Source of the DNA: an uncultured Thalassospira sp.
GTDB lineage: Bacteria > Pseudomonadota > Alphaproteobacteria > Rhodospirillales_A > Thalassospiraceae
Assembly: GCA_946885765.1 (NCBI GenBank)
Contig: CAMPHD010000131.1
Location: 1-8,169, forward strand
DNA length: 8,169 bases
Direction: 5' to 3'
Shown here: positions 1 to 6,233 of the stretch, piece by piece
Layout: each line of letters starts with the position of its first letter
Numbering within the stretch: position 1 is the first letter of the stretch
The notes under the pieces: model-generated
What the model was told of the DNA's origin: nothing
Database searches by the model: none
The model's input: only the letters and a program-made list of their open reading frames with translations
Translations under genes and position numbers: made by a program

Positions 1-836
1 GTCATACGCTGGAAACCAAGAAAGTCGGTGCACTGTTTTTTGCAGGACAGATTAATGGCACGACCGGTTATGAAGAAGCTGCCGGGCAGGGACTTGTTGC
101 CGGTGTCAATGCGGCCCTTGTTGCGGGTAGCACAGCCGAGGCAGTTGATCGCGAATTTGTTCTTGATCGAGCTGACGCCTATATTGGTGTGATGATCGAC
201 GATCTGGTGACGTTGGGCACACGAGAACCCTATCGCATGTTTACCTCTCGTGCCGAATATCGCCTGATGTTGCGCGCCGACAATGCGGACCAGCGTCTGA
301 CCGATCGCGGTCTTGAAATTGGTTGTGTTGCCTCGCATCGACAGCAGGTTTGGGGCGATAAAAAGCAGGAACTTGAAACGGCCAAGCGAACGGTTTCCGA
401 TCTCACCGAAACCCCGAATGGCTTGGCCAAACACGGCATCCGGATCAATCAGGATGGTGTGCGCCGTTCTGCCTATGACCTTCTGGCATATCCGGATATT
501 GATTTCGATATTTTGACCGACGTCTGGCCACAGCTTGCCGATATCACCCCGGCGATCCGGGAGCAGGTATCGATTGACGCGCAATATAAAGGCTATCTGG
601 ATCGCCAGTCCGCTGATGTTGCAGCCTTCCGTCGGGACGAAGAATTGCGCCTGCCGCGCGATCTTGATTTCGATAGCGTCGGTAGCCTGTCGGCTGAAAT
701 CCGCTTGAAGCTCAAAGAAATCCAGCCCGAAACCATTGGTGCCGCATCCCGCATTCCTGGTGTGACTCCGGCGGCGGTCACCGCCTTGCTTGGCCATATC
801 AAAAGCCACAAGCACAAGCTTGTTCGCAGCGCCTGA
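1..836 (+). CDS. mnmG: MnmG (GidA) tRNA uridine-5-carboxymethylaminomethyl modification enzyme, C-terminal part
   Basis: The 5' part lies outside the window; the reading frame starts at base 3 and runs 277 codons to TGA. Full-length MnmG is about 620-630 residues, so a little under half is present. The family signature LETKKVGALFFAGQINGTTG followed by YEEAAGQG (bases about 12-95) is part of the FAD-binding core. DRADAYIGVMIDDLVT and EPYRMFTSRAEYRLMLR (about 168-273) are very conserved in MnmG. The end, with IPGVTPAAVTALLGHIK, is the helical domain that contacts MnmE and tRNA. With MnmE, the enzyme installs the (carboxymethyl)aminomethyl group on U34 of certain tRNAs in the cytoplasm, using FAD, NADH and methylene-tetrahydrofolate (family knowledge). 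It is the first of the plus-strand genes, but a terminator follows, so it is probably not co-transcribed with rsmG-parAB. No defect is visible. Confidence 0.97.
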   Translation, partial: HTLETKKVGALFFAGQINGTTGYEEAAGQGLVAGVNAALVAGSTAEAVDREFVLDRADAYIGVMIDDLVTLGTREPYRMFTSRAEYRLMLRADNADQRLTDRGLEIGCVASHRQQVWGDKKQELETAKRTVSDLTETPNGLAKHGIRINQDGVRRSAYDLLAYPDIDFDILTDVWPQLADITPAIREQVSIDAQYKGYLDRQSADVAAFRRDEELRLPRDLDFDSVGSLSAEIRLKLKEIQPETIGAASRIPGVTPAAVTALLGHIKSHKHKLVRSA

Positions 837-874
837 TCGGCTCGCTCCGCATCGATCTGTACCGAGAACACAGG

Positions 875-909
875 CAGCGTACTCTTCTATATTGGTGCGC
901 TGTTTTTTT
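875..909 (+). terminator. Rho-independent terminator of mnmG
   Basis: CAGCGTAC (875-882) pairs with GTGCGCTG (895-902), giving an 8-bp stem with one G-U pair and a 12-base loop. Seven T residues follow at once (903-909). It lies 38 bases after the mnmG stop and separates mnmG from the parS/rsmG region. Confidence 0.85.
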
Positions 910-970
910 GTCTTGGGACCAAAGGCGCCTGCGGATGGGGAAGAGTGGTGTACGATTTGTCCGCAAAAAT

Positions 971-986
971 TGTTTCACGTGAAACA
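971..986. other. parS: parS site 1 (ParB-binding centromere site)
   Basis: TGTTTCACGTGAAACA is the exact 16-bp palindromic consensus of bacterial chromosomal parS. The symmetry extends three bases on each side, giving a 22-bp perfect palindrome at 968-989. ParB binds here, loads as a CTP-dependent clamp and spreads. parA and parB are encoded about 0.9-1.7 kb downstream. Confidence 0.97.
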
Positions 987-1031
987 ATTGCGCCTTTAAC
1001 TGCGATTCGAAAATGAAGCAAGTATGGTGTA

Positions 1032-1057
1032 TTGGCGTATTTCGTTCGCGACGCCAA
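1032..1057. repeat. Inverted repeat between parS 1 and parS 2
   Basis: TTGGCGT (1032-1038) is the exact reverse complement of ACGCCAA (1051-1057), with a 12-base spacer. No T tract follows on either side, so it is not an obvious terminator. It could be an operator or a short hairpin; its function is unknown. Confidence 0.5.
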
Positions 1058-1115
1058 CCTCGAAATCGTTAAATCCGGAAAACTATTTTTGGTTTCGAGA
1101 GAATTTCCTGCCAAA

Positions 1116-1131
1116 TGTTTCACGTGAAACA
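1116..1131. other. parS: parS site 2
   Basis: A second exact copy of the 16-bp consensus TGTTTCACGTGAAACA. It is also embedded in a 22-bp perfect palindrome (1113-1134), with AAA/TTT flanks instead of the AAT/ATT flanks of site 1. It starts 145 bases after site 1. Confidence 0.97.
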
Positions 1132-1139
1132 TTTTCGTG

Positions 1140-1178
1140 CTTTTTACCAAAATTTATGGATTTCGACGCGGTAAAAAG
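1140..1178. repeat. Inverted repeat after parS 2
   Basis: CTTTTTACC (1140-1148) and GGTAAAAAG (1170-1178) form a perfect 9-bp inverted repeat with a 21-base spacer. It lies in the most AT-rich part of the gap, just upstream of rsmG. It could be a regulatory-protein site or an easily melted structure. It lacks the GC-rich stem of a terminator. Confidence 0.5.
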
Positions 1179-1234
1179 TGTTTGTTTAAAAATCAAGTCT
1201 GGTGCGATTCGTTAACGCGGATTATAACTCGAGC

Positions 1235-1870
1235 ATGCAATCCATTTCAGAACCCGTAAAAACATGGTTTGAGACCGATTTGAATGTTTCACGTGAAACA
1301 TTGGACCGTCTTGGCCTGTATGCCGATCTCGTTGTCAAATGGCAGCCGAGGATTAATATCGTTGGTGCTAGCACGGCGGAAGACGTCTGGACACGTCATT
1401 TGCAGGATTCTGCACAGCTTTGGCCGTACCTGAAAGATGTGTTGGGCAGCGGGAAAATCGTTGATTTCGGCTCCGGCGCAGGTTTTCCGGGAATCGTTTT
1501 GGCGGTGTTGGGCGCAAATGACGTTGTCCTGATGGAATCGAATACCAAGAAAACCGTGTTTTTACTGGAAGCCGCAAGGGTTTGCGGTGTTTTGGGCAAG
1601 ACGAAAATTGCCCGGGAGCGGATAGAAGCCGCCGCGCCGCGCGAAGCCGATGTGATTACCGCCCGTGCGTTTGCACCGCTGCCAAAGCTTCTGGAGCTTG
1701 GGCAGCGTCATCTGAAGCCGGGTGGGCATTATGTGTTGCTAAAGGGGCGTGCCTTTGAGGATGAGCTGGCCGAAGCACGTGTGGCTGGTTGGACTTTCAC
1801 TGTAACCACCCATGCCAGCCTAGTCGATCCGGACGGTGTGGTGATGATTTTGCAAGGAGTTGACCGGTGA
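1235..1870 (+). CDS. rsmG: RsmG (GidB), 16S rRNA 7-methylguanosine(527) methyltransferase
   Basis: RsmG methylates N7 of G527 in 16S rRNA using S-adenosylmethionine; loss of it can give low-level streptomycin resistance (family knowledge). The ATG at 1235 gives 211 residues, normal for the family. The SAM-binding motif I, IVDFGSGAGFPG, is at residues 75-86. Other family features are VVKWQPRINIVGAS near residues 34-47, RHLQDSAQLWP, and VITARAFAPLPKLLEL in the second half. An in-frame GTG at 1202 would add 11 residues, and neither start has a clear ribosome-binding site. A TATAAC box at 1223-1228 would place transcription initiation near 1235, so a leaderless message is possible. Codons for V18-S-R-E-T22 are supplied by parS site 3. 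The stop overlaps the parA start by 4 bases (GTGA). Confidence 0.95.
   Translation: MQSISEPVKTWFETDLNVSRETLDRLGLYADLVVKWQPRINIVGASTAEDVWTRHLQDSAQLWPYLKDVLGSGKIVDFGSGAGFPGIVLAVLGANDVVLMESNTKKTVFLLEAARVCGVLGKTKIARERIEAAAPREADVITARAFAPLPKLLELGQRHLKPGGHYVLLKGRAFEDELAEARVAGWTFTVTTHASLVDPDGVVMILQGVDR
1285..1300. other. parS: parS site 3, inside rsmG coding sequence
   Basis: A third perfect TGTTTCACGTGAAACA, with a 20-bp perfect palindrome at 1283-1302. It encodes residues 17-22 of RsmG (NVSRET), so both the protein and the ParB-binding function constrain these bases. It starts 169 bases after site 2, making three sites within 330 bases. Confidence 0.96.
1854..1859 (+). promoter_or_regulatory. Ribosome-binding site of parA
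   Basis: AAGGAG ends 7 bases before the GTG at 1867, inside the end of rsmG. It decides the GTG start of parA and supports translation directly after rsmG. Confidence 0.85.
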
Positions 1871-2691
1871 CCGACGTTATTGATCTGCCGCTTTCAATCT
1901 CTTCCGAGGCCGGTCACCGGCCGCGGATTATTGCCGTTGCCAATCAGAAGGGCGGAGTCGGCAAGACCACGACCACGATCAATTTGGCGACCGCGCTGGC
2001 GGCTGTAAATCAGCGGGTTCTGATCGTCGATCTTGATCCGCAGGGCAATGCCAGTACCGGTTTGGGCCTGCGTCCATCGGAACGGCAGATCAGTTCCTAT
2101 GACGTATTGATCAATGGCAATACTCTTGAAGAGGCGCGCAAGCCGACCGCCATTCCGCGGTTGAGTATCGTGCCTTCGGGTATGGATTTGTCAGGCGCGG
2201 AGATTGAGCTGGTCGATTTTGACCGCCGCGAAATGCAACTTAAGGAATCGCTGGGTCGCTTACCGCATGATGTTGATTACGTGCTGATTGATTGTCCGCC
2301 ATCGCTTGGGTTGCTGACGTTGAATGCGCTGGTTGCTAGTGATGCGGTATTGGTGCCGTTGCAGTGCGAATTCTTTGCCCTTGAAGGGATCAGCCATCTG
2401 GTGCGGACCATCAAGCGGGTAAAAAAGGCTTTTAACCCGACGCTCGAAATCCAGGGCATCGTTTTGACGATGTATGACAAACGCAATAATCTGTCGGCAC
2501 AGGTTGCCAATGACGTGCGCGATTATTTCGGTGATGTCGTTTACCGCACGGTGATCCCGCGGAATGTTCGTGTGTCCGAGGCGCCGAGCCATGGAACGCC
2601 GGTGTTGGTCTATGACATGAAATGTCCGGGGTCACGGGCATATCTTAATCTGGCAAGCGAAGTTCTGAAACGCGAAGGGGTGAAGGCATGA
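1867..2691 (+). CDS. parA: ParA chromosome-partitioning ATPase
   Basis: This 274-residue protein is a deviant-Walker ParA/Soj ATPase. ATP-bound dimers coat the nucleoid and ParB-parS complexes move along them, segregating the newly replicated origin region (family knowledge). Visible motifs are the deviant Walker A KGGVGKTT (28-35, with the signature lysine K28 and catalytic K33), Walker A' VLIVDLDPQGNAS (51-63) and Walker B YVLIDCPPS (138-146). EGISHL and NVRVSEAPSHG follow in the C-terminal half. The GTG start is fixed by AAGGAG 7 bases upstream and by the GTGA overlap with rsmG. About 18 residues precede the conserved PRIIAVANQKGG block, a short leader typical of chromosomal ParA. It overlaps parB by ATGA, so the two are translationally coupled. 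It has no HTH extension, so it is the chromosomal rather than the P1-plasmid type. Confidence 0.97.
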   Translation: MTDVIDLPLSISSEAGHRPRIIAVANQKGGVGKTTTTINLATALAAVNQRVLIVDLDPQGNASTGLGLRPSERQISSYDVLINGNTLEEARKPTAIPRLSIVPSGMDLSGAEIELVDFDRREMQLKESLGRLPHDVDYVLIDCPPSLGLLTLNALVASDAVLVPLQCEFFALEGISHLVRTIKRVKKAFNPTLEIQGIVLTMYDKRNNLSAQVANDVRDYFGDVVYRTVIPRNVRVSEAPSHGTPVLVYDMKCPGSRAYLNLASEVLKREGVKA

Positions 2692-3899
2692 GCGAGGCAA
2701 AAAAGCGCGGTTTGGGACGTGGACTTTCGGCCCTGCTAGGCGAGGAAGACGAGGATGTCGGCGCAGCGGTTGCCGGTAGCGATGAGAATGCAGCTCATCC
2801 CGGCCCGGGAGGTACGACACAGCTGATCGCGATCACCGACCTGAAACCGTCGCCTTTCCAGCCGCGCAGTAATTTCGATGATGAGGCGATTGACGATCTG
2901 GCGGCATCAATCCGCCAGAAAGGCATTATTCAGCCCATTTTGGTGCGTGCATCTTCGACGGGCGAAACAACATACGAAATTATTGCTGGCGAGCGGCGCT
3001 GGCGGGCGGCACAGCGGGCACAATTGCACGAAGTGCCGGTTCTGGTGCGTGATTTTGACGACCGGGAAACCGCCGAGATTGCTCTGATTGAGAACCTGCA
3101 ACGGCAGGATCTGTCGCCGCTTGAGGAATCCGAGGGGTATAGCCGCCTGATGAGCGATTTTTCGCATACTCAGGAAGCACTGGCTCAGGCGCTCGGCAAA
3201 AGCCGTAGTCACATTGCCAACAGCCTGCGTTTGTTGACCCTGCCAGCACCGATCAAACAGATGTTGTCGGACCGGGTACTGAGCCCTGGTCATGCGCGTG
3301 CGCTTCTGGGAGCGGATAATGCGGTCGAGCTGGCGGCTCAGATCGTCAAGAAGGGCCTGAACGTTCGCCAGACAGAAAAACTGGTGAAAAGCGATGGTGG
3401 TAAATCCTCGCGCCAGAAGAAGCCTTCATCGGCACGTGGAAACGACAAAGACCCAGATACAGTAGCTTTGGAACATGACCTTAGCAATATGTTGGGGTTA
3501 GCGGTGAATATCGACTTTGACGGGGCAGGAGGAAAAATCTCTGTCCGGTATGAAACGCTGGAGCAGCTTGACGATATTCTGAAACGGCTTAGTCAGGGAC
3601 GGCTAGGCGAAACGGCGCAAAATTCTAATGATGATCCGCTTGTTCCGCAGGGCGACGGTGACAATGAATTCGACTCGATGTTCATTGATGATGAAGATGG
3701 TGATGATAACGATGCAGACCTTCTGACCGATGAGCTCGAATCGATTGCGGATGCGACCGATATCGCACTTGAACCCAACAACGCGTTTTCAGACGAGCCG
3801 GAAGGCGATATGCCAATCGAGCAGAGTGAAGTCGATGAAGAGGCGCTTGAAACCTTGTCGGATACGGAAATTCGAGGAAGTGGGAGCCAACGCAGGTAA
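2688..3899 (+). CDS. parB: ParB chromosome-partitioning CTPase/DNA-binding protein with a long acidic C-terminal tail
   Basis: ParB binds parS and slides as a CTP-gated clamp. The N-terminal GLGRGLSALLGE (residues 8-19) is the ParA-stimulating motif of chromosomal ParB. The CTP-binding core contains GERRWRA (101-107) and ENLQRQDLSPLEES (135-148). The helix-turn-helix that reads parS is at about 161-183 (TQEALAQALGKSRSHIANSL). A basic linker follows, and the dimerisation domain runs from about D255 to 303 (ending DDILKRLSQ). ParB usually stops there at around 290-300 residues; this one continues for 100 more (304-403, bases 3597-3896). By count the tail has 33 Asp/Glu and 4 Arg, with a DDEDGDDND run, and looks disordered. 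The ATG overlaps the parA stop (ATGA), with GAAGGGG just upstream. The core is certain; the role of the tail is unknown. Confidence 0.97.
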   Translation: MSEAKKRGLGRGLSALLGEEDEDVGAAVAGSDENAAHPGPGGTTQLIAITDLKPSPFQPRSNFDDEAIDDLAASIRQKGIIQPILVRASSTGETTYEIIAGERRWRAAQRAQLHEVPVLVRDFDDRETAEIALIENLQRQDLSPLEESEGYSRLMSDFSHTQEALAQALGKSRSHIANSLRLLTLPAPIKQMLSDRVLSPGHARALLGADNAVELAAQIVKKGLNVRQTEKLVKSDGGKSSRQKKPSSARGNDKDPDTVALEHDLSNMLGLAVNIDFDGAGGKISVRYETLEQLDDILKRLSQGRLGETAQNSNDDPLVPQGDGDNEFDSMFIDDEDGDDNDADLLTDELESIADATDIALEPNNAFSDEPEGDMPIEQSEVDEEALETLSDTEIRGSGSQRR

Positions 3900-3968
3900 C
3901 AAACTCAAGCAGGATGGCCAAAACATTAATCGTGAAAAGCCGGATCAGCTTCGTGAGCTTGCGATAAT

Positions 3969-4005
3969 AAACGGCCCGGGGAATCGAACTGTCTCAGGGC
4001 CGTTT
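3969..4005. terminator. Bidirectional terminator between convergent parB and holA
   Basis: AAACGGCCC (3969-3977) pairs perfectly with GGGCCGTTT (3997-4005), with a 19-base loop. The A3/T3 ends give a short T run in both directions (TTTGTAAT to the right; TTTATTAT on the minus strand). It sits 69 bases after parB and 13 bases past the holA stop, as expected for a shared terminator of converging operons. The T tracts are short, so efficiency may be moderate. Confidence 0.75.
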
Positions 4006-4018
4006 GTAATAGATGCGC

Positions 4019-5050
4019 TTAGCGTCGGCCCTGTTTCTGGCGGGCAACAGCGACCTTGATCATGGCGCGATGCGCGATGGTTTCGGGGATGGCGAGGCCA
4101 CTTTTGCAGTCCTTTTCGGCTTCGAGCAGGATTTGCAGGGCGCGTTGTAGATTGTTAAGAGCCCAATTGTTCAAATTGGCGCGAAACTGATCTGCGGCCT
4201 TAAAAAACAGGGGCGGACGCAACGATTTCATTGCCTGTTCGGCATTGGTGCCCTGTGCCATCTGACCCTTGACCAGATGCAATTTCTGGAAATAGCTGAT
4301 CATCATGCGAAGCGCGCCAACCGGATTTAGGCCTTCTTCTACCAGCCGGGTCAGGGCGCTATCAAGGTTTGCGACATTGCCCTGTGATACGGCCTGGACA
4401 ACATCATCATAGTGGCGGGCGGAACTATCGCCTACACAGGCCATGGCGTCGGTCAGAGTGACCTGACCTTCTTTCAGGGCGTAAAGAGCCAGCTTTTCAA
4501 GTTCGCTTCGGGAAATCATTCGATCGGAGCCGAGATTTCCCACCAGATATCGAATAGCATCGCGGTCAATACGCAGCTTGTGATCTTCCATCACGGAATT
4601 GATGAGGGTCTCGATATCCCTACCGCTATCCGCATAGCAGGGCAGTGCCATGCCATTGCCCGCTTTTTCAACCGCTTGACGCAACTTTGATTTGGACGGA
4701 AGGCTTCCGGCTTCTATCACGATCAGGGCATCACCAGCCGGATCGGCAAGGAAATCGGCAATCACTGCGGCCTGTGCCTCGCCAATGTCGCGGATGCGGA
4801 TGACACGACGTCCACCGCCGAAACTGATGGCGGCTGCTTCATCGCGCAGACGGCTGGCGTCTTCCTTAAGCTGGGCAGTACCAAGTTCGACGACGCGAAA
4901 CGGATCCTTGAGGTCCTCGTTGACGGTTTTGGCAAGCCTGACTGCTCGTTCGCGTACAAGCCCTTCATCCTCACCATAGATCAGGATGAGTTGCGCCTTG
5001 GCATCAGGAGCGCGAAGGAAATTTTCAACCTGTGCTGCCTTGAGCTTCAT
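4019..5050 (-). CDS. holA: HolA, DNA polymerase III delta subunit
   Basis: HolA is the clamp-loader subunit that opens the beta sliding clamp; its AAA+-like fold does not bind ATP itself (family knowledge). The 343-residue length matches the family. The N-terminal stretch LILIYGEDEGLVRERA (residues 21-36) is the typical delta start. GGGRRVIRIRDIGE follows near 78-91, then GNLGSDRMISRSELEKLALY, NPVGALRMMISYFQKLHLVK, and a helical collar domain ending with AIPETIAHRAMIKVA. It is the last gene of the minus-strand operon DUF3576-leuS relic-lptE-holA. Its ATG lies 13 bases past the lptE stop, with only a weak AGGT upstream, so coupling to lptE translation is plausible. This placement is standard in alphaproteobacteria. 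Nothing is abnormal. Confidence 0.95.
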   Translation of the reverse strand: MKLKAAQVENFLRAPDAKAQLILIYGEDEGLVRERAVRLAKTVNEDLKDPFRVVELGTAQLKEDASRLRDEAAAISFGGGRRVIRIRDIGEAQAAVIADFLADPAGDALIVIEAGSLPSKSKLRQAVEKAGNGMALPCYADSGRDIETLINSVMEDHKLRIDRDAIRYLVGNLGSDRMISRSELEKLALYALKEGQVTLTDAMACVGDSSARHYDDVVQAVSQGNVANLDSALTRLVEEGLNPVGALRMMISYFQKLHLVKGQMAQGTNAEQAMKSLRPPLFFKAADQFRANLNNWALNNLQRALQILLEAEKDCKSGLAIPETIAHRAMIKVAVARQKQGRR

Positions 5051-5063
5051 AACGAAATGTTAC

Positions 5064-5573
5064 CTAACGCCCGCTGCGCAGGCCGACAGCGACCTGGTTG
5101 GCCAGTTGACGTGCAAGGTTGCGGGCGGCGTCAGACCGCGCGGCGGATTCGGCCTCGAGAGAGGCAAAGTCGGACTCGACGAGGTTGTATGTGGTGCGTG
5201 CGCGCAGCGTACCCGTACGGAGTACTTTGGAATCAGAAATACGAGACAGCCGATAATTGGCACTCAGGATATAGTCTGCGATCGTCGCTTCGTTGTCCTT
5301 GGTATAGCCCAACTCGGAGACTGCTTCACTTAAGCCAATATCGAGGGAATATTCGGGGCTGGACGTCTGACCGCGCGGAGTTAATGTCTCGACCAAAACG
5401 CTACGTGTCAGTTGACCGATCCGGTCTTCCATCATCGATATTTTGACCTTGGTCATATCGGCGGCCGTGCTGTCACCACCCTTATCCTCGGCATATAGCG
5501 GGCGGAAACCACAGGCTGTAAGTCCGGTGAGGGCAAGCAGGGCAATAATCGATATCAGAGAGCGCAACGTCAT
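5064..5573 (-). CDS. lptE: LptE, LPS-assembly outer-membrane lipoprotein
   Basis: LptE plugs the LptD barrel and helps deliver lipopolysaccharide to the outer leaflet of the outer membrane (family knowledge). The protein has 169 residues. It opens with a lipoprotein signal peptide whose lipobox LTAC ends at Cys21, followed directly by GFRPLY, the recognisable CGFRPLY start of mature alphaproteobacterial LptE. The rest shows short strands and helices typical of the family, with few strongly conserved motifs (YSLDIGLSEAV; ADYILSANYRLS; ending in LARQLANQVAVGL). The start overlaps the stop of the upstream LeuS-derived ORF by 4 bases (ATGA), and holA follows after 13 bases. In relatives the upstream neighbour is full-length leuS, so lptE here depends on the relic ORF for any translational coupling. 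Confidence 0.92.
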   Translation of the reverse strand: MTLRSLISIIALLALTGLTACGFRPLYAEDKGGDSTAADMTKVKISMMEDRIGQLTRSVLVETLTPRGQTSSPEYSLDIGLSEAVSELGYTKDNEATIADYILSANYRLSRISDSKVLRTGTLRARTTYNLVESDFASLEAESAARSDAARNLARQLANQVAVGLRSGR

Positions 5574-6170
5574 TCCTCGCTATCTTTTACGTGATGGTTT
5601 GTGCCGTAAGGTGGATTACCAAGACGGTACAATAGTTCCGTTCCGATCAAAGGGCAAAACAGAGTTAGGTTCCGGATGAAAGAAAGTCTGGAATCTAGGT
5701 CACACGATGCGTCTTGTGAGATCCGTAAGCTTTTGAACTCGGAGCGCAAGGCTGCAATCGCAGTATTAAAGCGGCCTTTGGCTATTTCATCGATCACGTC
5801 GTTCTTCAGGCTCTTTTGGAATTCAGATGATTCTAAACCTGATGCCTCAGATACTTTTTGGGTGCTCAGATGCGCCCATACCTGACGCAGCCAGCGCCAA
5901 TGGCCAATCAGGCTGCTTTGGGTGATATGAAGTGTGCGATCAAGCGGTACATCGGCAAGAAGCATCAGGCAGAGAATATCGCTGCCCACCTGTCGGTGCA
6001 GCGATGCTGGATCATTGTCTATGGTGTCGGTTGATACTATGCCTGCATGGAGCGGAAGATTCGTTACAGGTTTCGGCAGACGGGCCTGTATGTCCTTCGC
6101 AATGACAAGACGAGCGGTGCGCAAATCACCATTTTGCAAAGTGAATGCCGGACGAATCTCAGCCAACACA

Positions 6171-6202
6171 AACCCCCATTCACGAGTAAGCGAATGGGGG
6201 TT
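6171..6202. repeat. Perfect 11-bp inverted repeat inside the LeuS-derived ORF
   Basis: AACCCCCATTC (6171-6181) and GAATGGGGGTT (6192-6202) are exact reverse complements around a 10-base loop. The repeat covers codons 13-23, where the LeuS-like N-terminus appears joined to the KMSKS-proximal part. On the minus-strand transcript it would form a stable GC-rich hairpin followed only by TTGTG, so it is a poor terminator. It could act as an attenuator or mark a rearrangement point. Confidence 0.8.
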
Positions 6203-6211
6203 GTAATTTTG

Positions 6212-6233
6212 TGACACATATAAAGGTGTGTCA
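6212..6233. repeat. 7-bp inverted repeat over the first codons of the LeuS-derived ORF
   Basis: TGACACA (6212-6218) and TGTGTCA (6227-6233) are exact reverse complements with an 8-base loop. It begins 2 bases inside the ATG at 6238 on the minus strand and adds a second hairpin 9 bases from the 11-bp one. Together they could limit translation of the ORF; this is an inference. Confidence 0.5.

Larger units (their letters stand above)
837..1234. other. AT-rich gene-free stretch with parS sites and inverted repeats
   Basis: This 398-base stretch lies between the mnmG stop and the preferred rsmG start. It holds the mnmG terminator, two perfect parS palindromes and two perfect inverted repeats, listed separately. 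It is poorer in GC than the genes around it; bases 1141-1200 are 17/60 G+C by direct count. I see no convincing sigma-70 promoter with both boxes, although rsmG-parAB needs one here. No DnaA-box cluster was seen, so this is a centromere-like region rather than an evident replication origin. Confidence 0.7.

Noticed and set aside
887..1215. Short open frames on both strands in the parS region
   Set aside because: Their only recognisable residues (FHVKQ/FHVKH and VSRET) are translations of the parS palindromes; no ribosome-binding site or domain supports them.
837..1234. Possible chromosomal replication origin
   Set aside because: The region is AT-rich and close to parS, but no DnaA-box cluster was found by eye; oriC is more likely outside the window.
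1776..1781. CACGTG cores at 1776-1781 and 3433-3438 as further parS sites
   Set aside because: The flanks do not match the TGTTT/AAACA arms, so these are chance palindromes in coding sequence.
3972..4002. tRNA T-arm-like GTTCGATTCCCC on the minus strand in the parB-holA gap
   Set aside because: The flanking bases cannot form a 5-bp T stem and no other tRNA arms are present. It is the loop and stem base of the shared terminator.
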